Shown: positions 1-9,891, numbered from the stretch's first letter. The stretch: 64,000 bases of DNA from Shewanella salipaludis (GCF_012911865.1 NZ_JAAXYH010000002.1:541745-605744); one strand, 5' to 3'. Program-made: numbers and translations. Notes: generated by a model from the sequence alone, not told the origin.

Positions 1-1
1 A

Positions 2-61
2 GCAGCAAGATTTCGAGCTGATTTACCCTATGCAATAGCATTTTGGAAGCTGCTGGGTTAA
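2..61 (+). CDS. possible 3' end of an upstream gene (partial)
   Basis: An open frame entering from the left edge ends in TAA at 59-61, just before the AAGGA ribosome site of the next gene, a spacing typical of neighbours in one operon. It would end in ...PYAIAFWKLLG. A second open frame ends in TAG at 36-38 (...FELIYPMQ) and is equally possible. Too little is present to name either. Confidence 0.2.
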   Translation, partial: AARFRADLPYAIAFWKLLG

Positions 62-72
62 TAAAAGGATAT

Positions 73-3000
73 ATGATGGCGATCATGGAAAGAGCTTTAA
101 CTTTTTTTCTGACCAAGCTCAGTTTCAGGCAACAGCTGATTTCAACCTTTACCTTGGGTATCATCTTACTTGCTGCCATCTCTTCTTTCGTCATTTCGAA
201 AACATCGCAAAACACAATCGAAGCTCAATATGTGCAGCAGGGACATAAGCTCACTCTGAATTTTGCCCACCAAAGCACCCTGGCCCTCCTCTACCACAGC
301 GTCGAATCGGCGGAAGATGCCGCCAAGATCACCCTGAGTTTTCCCGACATTGTCGGCATTGCGCTCTATGACAAAAGCCATCAACCCCTGTTGCTGACCG
401 GCCGTCCGCCACTCCCGGGCAAGGGACGTTTTCCGACGGTAGAAAATACCATAGTCATGAGGGAAACGGCGCAGGAATGGGACTTCTCTACCCCTGTCTA
501 TTCGAGTTCCGACATGAGCGCCGACACATCGCCCTTCACAGTGGAAGAACCCAGCAGGGAGATCATAGGCTATGCCCATGTGATTAAAAGCAAAAAAAAC
601 CTGCTCGCCATGAGCCAGGACATATTGCAAACCAATATGCTCACCGCCGGTCTGCTGGCCGGCCTGCTCTTGCTATTCCTGCTGCTAATCACCAACAGGG
701 TCATTCGTCCCATCAAGATCCTCGCCAAGCGCATGCGAGAAGCCGAGACGGGTGACTATGGGGTGCGGGCACAGTTGCAGGGCCCGAGCGACATATTGCA
801 CATGGAACAGGCATTCAACACCATGATGAATGAGCTGGAAGCCAGGCAACAGGAATTGGAGCGCGCCAGGGACAGTGCCCTGAGTTCGGCGCTGCTCAAG
901 GGGCAGTTTGTTGCCAGTATCAGCCATGAGCTGCGTACTCCTATGAACAGCATTCTGGGCATGATGGAGCTGATAGATGAACAAGGCCTGACGGAAAAGG
1001 CCAGGCATTATCTGAAAATTGCCAACACCTCAGGCGTGCAGCTGCTCAGGCTCATAGATGACATCCTGGACTTCAGCAAGCTGGAATCGGCCAAGGTACA
1101 CCTCAGCTTCGAGGCGTTCGACTTAGCCGAACTGATCGCCGATGTGGTTGAACTGCTCAATGTCCAGGCCAGCGCGAAACACCTGTTGCTCGGCGCCTTC
1201 CTGGATCCCCAACTGCCCACTAGGCTCAGCGGCGACGCCGGCCGCCTGAGACAGGTGCTGATCAATCTGCTGGGAAATGCCCTCAAATTCACCCAGTCCG
1301 GCGGCATTTCGGTCACCGCCAGCCTGCTCGAGCGCCTTGACAAGGAAGTCAGGCTCAAACTTGAAGTAGCAGATACGGGGATAGGAATAGAAGAATCGGC
1401 TCAACGCATTATCTTTCAAGCATTTACCCAGGCAGACGGCTCGACAACCCGTCTCTATGGCGGCACGGGATTGGGGTTGGCAATCTCCCGTCAGCTGGTG
1501 AGCCTGATGGGCGGCGAACTTGGAGTGCAAAGCACTGTGGGTGCCGGCAGTCATTTCTGGTTCACCCTGAGCCTAAACACAGAGGCTCAGGCAGACGACA
1601 CAATGCCAATACCGCCGGCACCATTGCCTCCTTTGCTGCTGCTACAGGGCAACGCCTGCCTGAATCTGTTGCCTGAGCGCTTGGCTCAGTCGGGTTATGA
1701 CGTAGATACCGCCTACAGTGCCGAGCAAGCCCTGCAAATGATGCGTGACAGTGTGGCCAAGCCCCCTCCCTACCCTCAGGTACTGATCTGCGAGTCGGCC
1801 GAGATGCCCGTTGGTGCGCATTTTTATCACTCGCTCGAAGCAGAATTCCCGGCCATCTTGCCGCAAACCTTGGTGCTCAGCCACGACTGGCACCAACCCA
1901 GACCGTCCAGGGCATCACGCCTGTATTTCTTGCCCCTCTCCCTCGGTTATCCGCAACTGCGGGCCCTGCTCAACTCGAGCCTGGCCTCCGAGTCCATCCA
2001 GCCGGAGGCCAAGGCCCAGGCCCGCCCCTTGAAAACCAGTCACGAGGCGCGCCCTGGCGACGAGGGGCTTCAGCAGGCACAGATCCTGGTGGTAGAAGAC
2101 AACAGAGCCAACCAGTATGTCGCCAGTGCCATGTTGGAAAAACTCGGCTACAGGGCCATTATCGCCGCCAATGGCAGAGAGGCGCTGCAACTCTTGAGTG
2201 AGCAGGAGGTGTCGCTGATTTTCATGGATTGCCATATGCCCGTCATGGACGGCTATGAGGCGACCCAGAACATCAGAAAACGGGAAGGCGCGGACAGACA
2301 CACCCCCATAATCGCCATGACGGCGGATGTGAAGAGCAGCGACAGAGACAAGTGTTTCGACGTCGGCATGGACGATTATCTGGCCAAGCCGCTCACCCTG
2401 GCGGCATTGACTGTCAAGTTGCAGCTGTGGCTGGGGTCGCCGGCGACAACGGATAACAGGCACAGGGAAGCGGAAGTCAGCATGACCCACACCCCGGGGG
2501 CAATAGACAAGGCGGTGCTGTCTCAACTCAGGGAAGAAACCGGCAAGACCTTCCCCTCCCTGGTGATGGCCTACCTGGAAGATACCCCGGGCACTTTGAG
2601 CCAACTGGCACAAGCCATAGCACAGCAGGACAAGCAGAAGATCAAGGACTATAGCCACCTGCTCAAGGGCAGCTCGGCAACCTTAGGTGCCAGCGGCCTG
2701 GCCCATGATGCCAAGCGACTGGAGGCCACCGCCACGGCAAAAGCGGCGACCGAGGCGTTGCAGCAAGAATTGCTGCAGCGTCTCAACCTGGCGTTTAACA
2801 GGGTCGCGCAGCTGCTGAGTGCCGAAATCGACACGCCCTTGCAGCCAGCATCCCAGGGGGGAACGGCCAATCAGGAGTTGCTGTCACTGTCATCCCAGCC
2901 CTATGTGCTCATAGTCGATGACGATCGCAGCACCAGACTCAGCCTCAAAGGCTGCCTGGAACAGGATAGCTATTACATAGCCGAAGCCCAGAATGGCGCC

Positions 3001-4590
3001 ATAGCTCTCAGTGTATGCGAGCAGAGGATGCCGGACCTGATCCTGATGGATGCCATGATGAAGGAGATGAATGGCTTCGACGCCATGCGGAAAATACTGC
3101 AGCTGCCCATGGAGTTTAAACCGCCGATCCTCATGCTGACCGCCTCGGACAAGGATGAGGTCATAGAGCAGGCATTCGAGTATGGAGCAACGGATTTCAT
3201 TGCCAAGCCGGTCAACCTACATGTGCTGAGGAAGCGGGTCGCCCAGCTCATCCGCACCACCCTGGCGGAGCGCCACATACATCAATTGGCCTACCATGAC
3301 CAACTGACAGGTTTGGCCAACCGCACCCAGTTCCTGGAAAGAATCGAAGAGGCCATCACCCAGGCCGAATCGGCCAAGGAGCAACTGGCACTGATGTTCA
3401 TAGATCTGGATAAGTTCAAATTCATCAACGACACCCAGGGCCATGATGTCGGCGACATGCTGCTCAAAGCCGTTGCCAAACGTATCAATCATTGTGTCAG
3501 GAGCGGCGATCTGGTTTCCAGGCTGGGGGGCGATGAATTTACCGTGCTGCTGGAGGACATACAGTCGACGGCGGTCGCCAGCAAGATAGGGCAAAAAATT
3601 TGTGCCCTGTTGGCCGAACCTTTCACCTTCATGGGCAAGATAGTCAGGGCCCCAGTGAGTGTCGGGATCTCGGTTTATCCCGCCGACGGCGAGGATTACC
3701 ACGCCCTGATGAAACACGCAGATACCGCCATGTACAGTGCCAAGGCCGGCGGCGGCAATAAGATCCAATTCTATGAGTACGGTATGGAAGCCGAACTCAT
3801 ACGCAGGATAGAGCTTGAGCGCGACTTGCGCCATGCCCTGGAACACAACGAGCTGGTGCTGCATTTCCAACCCCAGATAGAACTGCGTACCGGCAAACTG
3901 CTGGGCGCGGAAGCCTTGGTCAGGTGGGAACACCCGGAACGGGGATTCATGCCACCGGACGAATTTATCTCGCTGGCGGAAGAGTCAGGGCTCATACTGC
4001 CCCTGGGCGAGTGGGTGCTGAACCAGAGTTGCCGCCAATTCAAACTCTGGCTGGAGGCAGGCTTAGATCTGCACTTCATCGCGGTCAACATCTCGGGGCA
4101 GCAGATGAAGCATAGCTACCTGCTGCAGAAAGTAAAAAGCTGCCTGAATACACATAAGCTGGATGCCAAATACCTGCAACTGGAGATCACAGAAAGCGTG
4201 ATGGCGGAGGAATCCGAGACCTGTCTCTCATTGCTCAACGGCCTGAAAGAACTCGGGGTTTCCCTGGCCATAGATGACTTCGGCACGGGCTACTCTTCCC
4301 TCAGCTATTTGATCAAGTTCCCGGTGGACACCCTGAAAATAGACAGATCTTTCATTCACAACATACCCAATGACAAGGACAGTGAAACCGTCGCCTCCGG
4401 GATTATCGCCCTGGCGCACAAGCTGAGTATGCAGGTCATAGCCGAAGGGGTCGAGACCCAGGAACAGAGAGACTTCCTGCTGAGGGAGCAGTGTGACTCT
4501 ATCCAGGGGTACTTAATCAGTCGCCCCCTGGCCAGGGACGAATTTGAAACCTGGTTGCACGCCTACAAACCCCACAAGTTGCCTAAGTGA
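73..4590 (+). CDS. hybrid sensor histidine kinase with REC-HPt-REC and C-terminal GGDEF-EAL
   Basis: A membrane-bound sensor of about 1505 residues joining a phosphorelay to c-di-GMP turnover. In order: membrane segment (about 20-42), periplasmic sensor region, second membrane segment (about 190-208), HAMP, HisKA with SHELRTP (His near 285), HATPase_c with DTGIGI and GGTGLGLAI, a poorly conserved receiver-like stretch (about 525-640), a good receiver with IFMDCHMPVMDG, an HPt domain with HLLKGSS, a second good receiver with ILMDAMMKEMNG, then GGDEF with RLGGDEF and an RSGD inhibitory site, and EAL with GAEALVRW, EITESV and DDFGTGYS. All key output motifs look intact, so both cyclase and phosphodiesterase activity are possible. 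The ATG at 73 is chosen because AAGGA lies at 65-69; an in-frame TTG at 43 has no such site. The signal is unknown. Confidence 0.9.
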   Translation: MMAIMERALTFFLTKLSFRQQLISTFTLGIILLAAISSFVISKTSQNTIEAQYVQQGHKLTLNFAHQSTLALLYHSVESAEDAAKITLSFPDIVGIALYDKSHQPLLLTGRPPLPGKGRFPTVENTIVMRETAQEWDFSTPVYSSSDMSADTSPFTVEEPSREIIGYAHVIKSKKNLLAMSQDILQTNMLTAGLLAGLLLLFLLLITNRVIRPIKILAKRMREAETGDYGVRAQLQGPSDILHMEQAFNTMMNELEARQQELERARDSALSSALLKGQFVASISHELRTPMNSILGMMELIDEQGLTEKARHYLKIANTSGVQLLRLIDDILDFSKLESAKVHLSFEAFDLAELIADVVELLNVQASAKHLLLGAFLDPQLPTRLSGDAGRLRQVLINLLGNALKFTQSGGISVTASLLERLDKEVRLKLEVADTGIGIEESAQRIIFQAFTQADGSTTRLYGGTGLGLAISRQLVSLMGGELGVQSTVGAGSHFWFTLSLNTEAQADDTMPIPPAPLPPLLLLQGNACLNLLPERLAQSGYDVDTAYSAEQALQMMRDSVAKPPPYPQVLICESAEMPVGAHFYHSLEAEFPAILPQTLVLSHDWHQPRPSRASRLYFLPLSLGYPQLRALLNSSLASESIQPEAKAQARPLKTSHEARPGDEGLQQAQILVVEDNRANQYVASAMLEKLGYRAIIAANGREALQLLSEQEVSLIFMDCHMPVMDGYEATQNIRKREGADRHTPIIAMTADVKSSDRDKCFDVGMDDYLAKPLTLAALTVKLQLWLGSPATTDNRHREAEVSMTHTPGAIDKAVLSQLREETGKTFPSLVMAYLEDTPGTLSQLAQAIAQQDKQKIKDYSHLLKGSSATLGASGLAHDAKRLEATATAKAATEALQQELLQRLNLAFNRVAQLLSAEIDTPLQPASQGGTANQELLSLSSQPYVLIVDDDRSTRLSLKGCLEQDSYYIAEAQNGAIALSVCEQRMPDLILMDAMMKEMNGFDAMRKILQLPMEFKPPILMLTASDKDEVIEQAFEYGATDFIAKPVNLHVLRKRVAQLIRTTLAERHIHQLAYHDQLTGLANRTQFLERIEEAITQAESAKEQLALMFIDLDKFKFINDTQGHDVGDMLLKAVAKRINHCVRSGDLVSRLGGDEFTVLLEDIQSTAVASKIGQKICALLAEPFTFMGKIVRAPVSVGISVYPADGEDYHALMKHADTAMYSAKAGGGNKIQFYEYGMEAELIRRIELERDLRHALEHNELVLHFQPQIELRTGKLLGAEALVRWEHPERGFMPPDEFISLAEESGLILPLGEWVLNQSCRQFKLWLEAGLDLHFIAVNISGQQMKHSYLLQKVKSCLNTHKLDAKYLQLEITESVMAEESETCLSLLNGLKELGVSLAIDDFGTGYSSLSYLIKFPVDTLKIDRSFIHNIPNDKDSETVASGIIALAHKLSMQVIAEGVETQEQRDFLLREQCDSIQGYLISRPLARDEFETWLHAYKPHKLPK

Positions 4591-4622
4591 CTCCGTCCTG
4601 ACCTCATAGGGATTGCCGCCCG

Positions 4623-4638
4623 AGGCTGAAAGCCTTTT
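4623..4638 (+). terminator. short possible terminator
   Basis: Five-base stem AGGCT/AGCCT with loop GAA followed by TTT, 33 bases after the hybrid kinase gene. Weak, and it abuts the next promoter. Confidence 0.3.
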
Positions 4639-4665
4639 GGCATCTGCAAGCGTCAAGGCTATAAT
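4637..4665 (+). promoter_or_regulatory. sigma-70 type promoter
   Basis: TTGGCA (4637-4642), a 17-base spacer and a perfect TATAAT (4660-4665). The predicted start near 4672 lies about 27 bases before the small zinc-ribbon gene, so that gene is probably transcribed independently of the kinase. Confidence 0.65.
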
Positions 4666-4698
4666 CCCCGGCAAGTCACACCAAGCTTAACGCAGCCA

Positions 4699-4974
4699 AT
4701 GACCATAGCCGAACCAGAGACAGACAAGACAGCAGCTCCAGATGCCAGCAACAGCAGGCGTTTCGCCGAGATAGGCAAGCTGACGGCCAACTCCTTTAAC
4801 GCGCAAAAACAGCTGATCAAGCGAGTATTGAAGGGGCAGAGCGTCAGCTGCGCCGGCTGTCGCCAGCCCTTGAACGTGCTGCTGCCGGAACAGCTGAAGC
4901 CGGGGCAAAAGCCGGGGATTTTCTGCAAGAAAGGCTGCACCGACATAGAATTGGACATGGAAGCCTACGGCTGA
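4699..4974 (+). CDS. small protein with two CxxC-like cysteine pairs
   Basis: A 91-residue soluble protein I cannot name. It has a charged N-terminal half and, near its C-terminus, CAGC and CKKGC about 25 residues apart, a pattern expected of a zinc ribbon. No signal peptide or membrane segment. It follows a strong-looking promoter, is monocistronic, and is convergent with the hydrolase gene 19 bases away. The absence of a strong ribosome site before the ATG leaves the start slightly uncertain. It looks like a conserved lineage-specific small protein; a nucleic-acid or redox role would be a guess. Confidence 0.7.
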   Translation: MTIAEPETDKTAAPDASNSRRFAEIGKLTANSFNAQKQLIKRVLKGQSVSCAGCRQPLNVLLPEQLKPGQKPGIFCKKGCTDIELDMEAYG

Positions 4975-4993
4975 CAGCTGGATGCCATTTGTC

Positions 4994-5641
4994 TCATATC
5001 GCCTGCCATTGCCACTCGAGTAAGACCTGCTCGGCATCACAGAGTGTGACCCTGAAGCGACTCCCAGCCTGTACGACCCCGACCCCCTTGGGGGTGCCCG
5101 TCATCACTATATCGCCATCGTTCAGGCTCATGAAGCTTTGGATCTCGGCCAAGATCTCATCCGGCTTATGTATCATGAGTTCGAGGTTGCCCAACTGCAG
5201 CAACTGCTCATCCAGATGCAAACTGAAATTCAGCTCCCCATGGGGCTCCAGGCTGACGAAGGGACTGAAGAGCGCCGAGCCATCGAAGGCCTTGGCCCGC
5301 TCCCAGGGTAAGCCCTTGGCCTTGAGCCGCCCCTGCAGCTCGCGTTTGGTGAGATCCAGGCCCACGGCAGCGGCGATAAAGCGCCCCTGCCAATACAGCA
5401 GGCATAGCTCTGTCTCATAGTGCAGCGCTTCGCCACTGAAGGCCGAAAGCTGCTGCGTTATCGCCGAGTTAGGCTTGATGAAGATCACCATCTGCTCCGG
5501 CACTTCGTTGCCCAGCTCATGGATATGGTCGACATAATTGCGGCCAATACAGACAATTTTCGATGGCACCAGTCGCCGCTCGCCCAGGGTGACGCTCTTG
5601 AGGCCCTCGTCTATGCCGGCCAATGGGTTAGTTTGTTGCAT
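4994..5641 (-). CDS. fumarylacetoacetate hydrolase family protein
   Basis: A 215-residue enzyme of the FAH family, which hydrolyses C-C bonds in acylpyruvates or decarboxylates oxaloacetate-like acids using a divalent metal. Diagnostic segments are VCIGRNYVDHIHE, the metal-ligand motif HYETELCLL and the C-terminal VMTGTPKGVG. Size and motifs match the short single-domain branch (YcgM-like). AAGGAG lies six bases before the ATG at 5641; another ATG at 5644 is possible with shorter spacing, and the frame extends further upstream without a ribosome site. No pathway partner is adjacent, so the substrate is unknown. Confidence 0.85.
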   Translation of the reverse strand: MQQTNPLAGIDEGLKSVTLGERRLVPSKIVCIGRNYVDHIHELGNEVPEQMVIFIKPNSAITQQLSAFSGEALHYETELCLLYWQGRFIAAAVGLDLTKRELQGRLKAKGLPWERAKAFDGSALFSPFVSLEPHGELNFSLHLDEQLLQLGNLELMIHKPDEILAEIQSFMSLNDGDIVMTGTPKGVGVVQAGSRFRVTLCDAEQVLLEWQWQAI

Positions 5642-5890
5642 CATGCTCTCCTTAATAAGCCCTGCTCCCGGGGCGCTCGAAGCGGCTGTCACGCCCGCGC
5701 CAAGCGCACACATTAGCTTGGTCGGCCTAAAAAAATATTGAAACGCCCTGGCAGCTTCAACGCGCTATTTTAGTTCGCATTGATATGGATTTTCAAACGC
5801 AAACCCGCGTCACAGGGCTAAACTTAATAGCAAGATCCCAAATGAAAACAATCACCTGATTGCCAAAGCACGCCAAATAGCCTTAACATT

Positions 5891-5908
5891 GGAGCAACAA
5901 GTTGCTCC
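5891..5908. repeat. inverted repeat in leader of chemoreceptor gene
   Basis: Perfect 8-base arms GGAGCAAC and GTTGCTCC separated by AA, 37 bases before the chemoreceptor start. It could be an operator for a dimeric regulator; the 2-base spacer makes an RNA hairpin less likely. Confidence 0.4.
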
Positions 5909-5944
5909 CAGACACCCAGAATAACGACGATAAAGAGACGTATC

Positions 5945-7978
5945 ATGAGCATGCTGCAGTTAACCATCAAACAGAAAGTCACCCTGGGCTTCGGCACCAT
6001 AGGCGCCTTGTTAATTGCCGGCAGCAGTTTCTTTTATCAGTCCTTGACCCGGATCCATACCGCCAACGCCAATATCGAAACCTTGGCCGTCCCGGTGCAG
6101 AAGCAGAGCAACGCCCTGCAGCTGAAACTGCTGCAAATGTCCAAACTCGAAACCTTGGCCTTCGCCCAGACAGGCACGGCCATTATCACCCAAAGCCAGG
6201 GCCAATTCGACACCCTGAACCGGGTCTACAACCAGGCGACCCGCGAGTTGGCGCAGCGGGTGTCGGACCAACCCGAGATGCAGGCCAGGTTGACCCGGGC
6301 GGCAAACCATTACCAAGCCTATTTCCGCCTGAGCCAGGCCATGTACCAGGCCAAACTGGCCAGGGAACAGGCCTTAGGCCAATACCAACGAGAGCTGGAG
6401 CAATTCGAGGAGGCCAGAACCCGGGCCAGCAACGCCATGATAGATCTGGAAACCATTGCGGCGCCCAACGAGCCACAATTACTGGAAGAAGTCATAGGCA
6501 CAGGCACACGTATCGATGACATGCTCTATACCCTGGGCAACAGCATCAAAGATCTGGCGCGCAGCGCCAGCCTGGAGGAACTCGCCACCCACCAACAGGA
6601 CGTGGGTTTCCTGCTGAGCAATATCACCACCAATTTCAACTACCTCAAACAGCAAGCCGCACCGCTGGACAGCCAGGCATTGCTGGACAACTTCGCCGCC
6701 GGATTCAGCCTGGTCATGGCACAGCTGGCCGAGCCGGGCAAGCTGTATCTGGCGCGGCAGCAGATGCTGAACCAGCAGCTGCTGGCGCAGAAAAACTACC
6801 GGGATGCGGACGCGGCATTCGCCGCCAATTATGCCGAGTTGGACGCCTTGGTGGCCCTGGCAGACCAACGTTTCTCCCGTCTGCAAGGGGTTGCCAATGA
6901 AGAAATAGGGGCGGCACAGACATTGGCGATAGTGCTGGCACTGGTGTTCATCTTCATGGCAGGCTTTATTTCCTTCTTCACCTCCAAGGCCATGCTGGGG
7001 CCACTGGCCGCCGTCAACAAGGCCCTGGCCCGCATCGCCAGCGGCGATTTATCCCGGCGCCTGCCGCAACGCAGTAAAGATGAGTTCGGCCTGTTGATCG
7101 ACAGCATCAACACCCTGAGTGATGACCTGACGCAATTGCTCACCGCCATCAGGCGCGATGCCCTGTCACTGGATGATTCGGCCGAGCGTTCCGGGCAACA
7201 GGGGCAAAGGATCGCCACCTCGGCGAATGCTCAAATCGGCCGGGTCGACAAGGCCAAACACTTGGCCGAGCGCATTTTTGTCAGCTCAGGCACTGTCAAT
7301 GAACAGGCGAGCCAGTCGGCGCTGCAGATCCAAAAGGCCTCGGAGCGCGGCCAGGAAGTCAGGCACATAGCGGCAAGCAACCGCAGCCGGATAGAACAAC
7401 TGTCCCAGGGGCTCGGCGCCTCGGTGGAAATCATGTCCAGGTTGAGCCGCCACAGCGACAACATAGGCAGTATCCTGGTGACCATCAGCGGTATTGCCGA
7501 ACAAACCAATCTCCTGGCCCTGAACGCCGCCATCGAAGCCGCCAGGGCCGGGGAGCATGGCAGGGGCTTCGCCGTGGTGGCCGACGAGGTTCGCTCCCTC
7601 GCCTCCCGCACTCAGGCGTCCACCGCCGAAATCCACACAATGATCGCCGCCCTGCAACAAGAAACGGCGGCGGCCGTCAAGGCAATCTCCCAGGGACAGG
7701 ATCAAGCCGATGAATGTGTGTCCCAGAGTCAGACGCTGCATGGCGCCATAGCGCAAATCGAGGCCGCACTGGCCAGCATAGAAGACATGAGCCTGTGCAT
7801 CACCCAGGCGGCGGCCGAACAACTCGAGCAGAGCCGGCACATAGAGTCGAGCATGACGGAGGCCGCAGTGGCCGCCAACACCAATGCCGCCGAAGCCGGT
7901 GACATGGCCAGACGCAGCGACGAGGTGACCCAACTGGCGCATTCCCTCAGCGACTCGGTACAGCGTTTCACCCTCTGA
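5945..7978 (+). CDS. methyl-accepting chemotaxis protein
   Basis: A 677-residue transmembrane chemoreceptor that would signal to CheA/CheW. Membrane segment at about 13-32, a large helical periplasmic sensor (about 35-320), a second membrane segment (about 325-348), HAMP (about 350-400) and a long cytoplasmic coiled coil with the highly conserved tip [19 protein letters not shown]. The protein ends in VQRFTL and has no NWETF-type tether for CheR. The sensor is rich in Gln, Ala and Leu and looks like a helical bundle; its ligand cannot be read. TAAACTT occurs in the leader but the matching sigma-28 -10 element is poor. The gene converges with the next one, 7 bases apart. Confidence 0.9.
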   Translation: MSMLQLTIKQKVTLGFGTIGALLIAGSSFFYQSLTRIHTANANIETLAVPVQKQSNALQLKLLQMSKLETLAFAQTGTAIITQSQGQFDTLNRVYNQATRELAQRVSDQPEMQARLTRAANHYQAYFRLSQAMYQAKLAREQALGQYQRELEQFEEARTRASNAMIDLETIAAPNEPQLLEEVIGTGTRIDDMLYTLGNSIKDLARSASLEELATHQQDVGFLLSNITTNFNYLKQQAAPLDSQALLDNFAAGFSLVMAQLAEPGKLYLARQQMLNQQLLAQKNYRDADAAFAANYAELDALVALADQRFSRLQGVANEEIGAAQTLAIVLALVFIFMAGFISFFTSKAMLGPLAAVNKALARIASGDLSRRLPQRSKDEFGLLIDSINTLSDDLTQLLTAIRRDALSLDDSAERSGQQGQRIATSANAQIGRVDKAKHLAERIFVSSGTVNEQASQSALQIQKASERGQEVRHIAASNRSRIEQLSQGLGASVEIMSRLSRHSDNIGSILVTISGIAEQTNLLALNAAIEAARAGEHGRGFAVVADEVRSLASRTQASTAEIHTMIAALQQETAAAVKAISQGQDQADECVSQSQTLHGAIAQIEAALASIEDMSLCITQAAAEQLEQSRHIESSMTEAAVAANTNAAEAGDMARRSDEVTQLAHSLSDSVQRFTL

Positions 7979-7985
7979 GCCTGAG

Positions 7986-8999
7986 CTAAGAGTGCTCCAT
8001 CAGAAATTCATCCAGCTGTTCGTTGGCTATCTCGATTTCGTCGCCCTCGAACTGGGCGATATGAAACATGCCCTCACCCTCATTGGTCACAGGGATATTG
8101 CTTATGCCTATGATGATGCCGTCGGTCGGCGCCCTTATCGCCACGGCATCCCCGCCATGGGGGCTGACTATGTTGGCTATGATGTAGCCCTTGCTGACTC
8201 TCTGGCCTAACTTGAGCTTCATATTCACCAGGCCATCGGCTTCGCTGCGCACCCAATAACTGCGCAAGGCCCGGACGCAATTATTCTTGTTGCGTACCCG
8301 TCCCTTCAACATGCCCAGGCTGCGCATCACATTGGTCACCCCCTTGAGGCCGGACTTTATCGACAAGTCACTGAAACGCAGCGCTTCACCCGCCTCGTAG
8401 AGTATGCAGGGGATGCCCAGCGCATTGGCATAGCCCCGCATGGACTCGGGGCGGGCCTTGGAATGCATGATCACCGGCGAGCCGAAGGCATGGGCCATGG
8501 TTAGCATGGTGTCGTCCGAGGTATCGCAGCGGATCTGCGGCAGGTTATCCCTGTGGATAGCCCCTGTATGCAGATCTATGATGTGGGTCGCATGGGCTAT
8601 CAGCTGGCTGGCAAACAAGTGTGCCAGCCGACTGGCGAGCGCCCCCTTGACCGAACCGGGAAAACACCGGTTGAGATCCCGGCGGTCGGGCAGATAACGT
8701 GACTGTTGTATGAAGCCAAACACATTGACTATCGGGACCACCAGCAGGGTGCCGCTCAGTGTCTTGGCATTGATCTTCCCCAATAACAGGCGGCATACCT
8801 CTATGCCATTGAGTTCGTCACCGTGAATGGCGGCGCACACCAGGAGCGTCGGCCCCGGCCTGGTGCCGTGAAAGACTTCGACATGCAGATCCAGCTGAGT
8901 ATCTGTATACAGCTTGGCGGCGGCCAACTTGACACTCACCTGGCTGCCGGCCGCCACCTGGTAACCGGAAAATTCGAAGGGTTCGCGCTTCTTAACCAT
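7986..8999 (-). CDS. succinylglutamate desuccinylase/aspartoacylase family protein
   Basis: A 337-residue zinc deacylase of the M14-like AstE/ASPA family. Zinc-site motifs are visible: HGDELNG (His and Glu ligands), the DLNRCFPG segment and IDLHTG (third ligand). The C-terminal third, containing VRSEADGLVNMKLKLGQRV, resembles the barrel-sandwich domain seen in the longer branch of this family. Start is ATG at 8999 with GGAG six bases upstream. No arginine-catabolism genes are adjacent, so it is unlikely to be AstE itself and the acyl substrate is unknown. A short 16-bp tandem repeat lies just upstream. Confidence 0.85.
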   Translation of the reverse strand: MVKKREPFEFSGYQVAAGSQVSVKLAAAKLYTDTQLDLHVEVFHGTRPGPTLLVCAAIHGDELNGIEVCRLLLGKINAKTLSGTLLVVPIVNVFGFIQQSRYLPDRRDLNRCFPGSVKGALASRLAHLFASQLIAHATHIIDLHTGAIHRDNLPQIRCDTSDDTMLTMAHAFGSPVIMHSKARPESMRGYANALGIPCILYEAGEALRFSDLSIKSGLKGVTNVMRSLGMLKGRVRNKNNCVRALRSYWVRSEADGLVNMKLKLGQRVSKGYIIANIVSPHGGDAVAIRAPTDGIIIGISNIPVTNEGEGMFHIAQFEGDEIEIANEQLDEFLMEHS

Positions 9000-9036
9000 G
9001 TTGGACTCCAGCCTGACGTAAGACGGTCGGCTTATT

Positions 9037-9090
9037 CGATACTAAGCTCATGCGATACTAAGCTCATTAGAAACTAAGCTCATTAGAAAC
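9037..9090. repeat. 16-bp tandem repeat, three full units and part of a fourth
   Basis: Units at 9037-9052, 9053-9068 and 9069-9084 share the core ACTAAGCTCAT; a partial unit follows to 9090. It lies 38 bases upstream of the deacylase start, in its likely promoter or leader. It may be simple slippage or repeated binding sites. Confidence 0.75.
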
Positions 9091-9165
9091 AAGAGAGCAG
9101 CTGTCATGGGCACGGGCGACAAGCAGCGGCAACGCCCATATTCCACAACCGGCCCGGCTGACCGG

Positions 9166-9660
9166 TCATTCGAAATGCCCTAACCACTGCTTCAATAACA
9201 GATTCAGCTGCCCTCTCTCCTCAGATCCCATGTCGGCCAGCAGGGATTCAAATAGGGCCATATGCACGGGCAGGGCGCGGTCGATCAGCACCTTGCCCGC
9301 GTCACTCAGGGACACATGCACGGCGCGGCGATCTTCCGTGCTGTGTTGGCGTTCGATAAGCCCCTTCTGCGCCAGCCGGTCGAGACGGCTGGTCATGGCG
9401 CCCGAGCTTAACATCATGCTTTGATACAAGTGTGAAGGCGACAGGGTATAAGGTGCGCCATTGCGTCTCAGGGTCGCCAACACATCAAACTCCCCCTGGC
9501 CCAATCCCAGCCCACTGTGACAACGTAAAATCTCCGCCTCTATATGCTTGGCCAGCCGCGCGAAGCGGCCGAAAATCGCCATGGGTTGCAGGTCGTCACT
9601 CACCCCCTGCTGCTGCCATTGGGCGACCAAGATGTCGATATCGTCTGCCTTGTCCGTCAT
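9166..9660 (-). CDS. MarR family transcriptional regulator
   Basis: A 164-residue dimeric winged-helix repressor. The MarR core is clear: GLGQGEFDVLATLRRNG, recognition helix region SSGAMTSRLDRLAQKGLIER, and wing residues HSTEDRRAVHVSLSDAG. The N-terminus is longer than in classical MarR and resembles the PecS-like branch. A perfect palindrome 11 bases before its ATG suggests autoregulation. The divergent gene encodes a DUF2461 protein; no efflux pump or obvious target is adjacent, so its inducer is unknown. It uses ATG at 9660 with only a weak purine-rich ribosome site. Confidence 0.9.
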   Translation of the reverse strand: MTDKADDIDILVAQWQQQGVSDDLQPMAIFGRFARLAKHIEAEILRCHSGLGLGQGEFDVLATLRRNGAPYTLSPSHLYQSMMLSSGAMTSRLDRLAQKGLIERQHSTEDRRAVHVSLSDAGKVLIDRALPVHMALFESLLADMGSEERGQLNLLLKQWLGHFE

Positions 9661-9671
9661 GATTCTTTCTC

Positions 9672-9692
9672 TATATAAAGATACTTTATATA
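9672..9692. promoter_or_regulatory. perfect palindromic operator for the MarR regulator
   Basis: Arms TATATAAAG (9672-9680) and CTTTATATA (9684-9692) around ATA. Nine-base perfect dyad of MarR-site size in the short space between the regulator and its divergent neighbour, 11 bases from the regulator start codon, so occupancy would block its translation start or promoter. Confidence 0.7.
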
Positions 9693-9891
9693 TTAATCAC
9701 TTTATGCCAAAGCTCAACCGCCCAAGCTGGTTTTAGGCCCTATGAAAGTCATGGCCAAGAAAATCGCCCCAGCCAGGGCTCCAGGGCCGTTCGGCCGCAT
9801 TGCGGGAGAAAAGTTGGAGATTATCCGGGTTAAGCCGATGAATTTTCAGCTATCCTGTGGTACAAAGCCAGTATTTCCCCAGGAGCCACAG

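Noticed and set aside
5820..5860. Sigma-28 promoter for the chemoreceptor gene
   Set aside because: TAAACTT is present but the -10 at the right spacing matches only about half of GCCGATAA.
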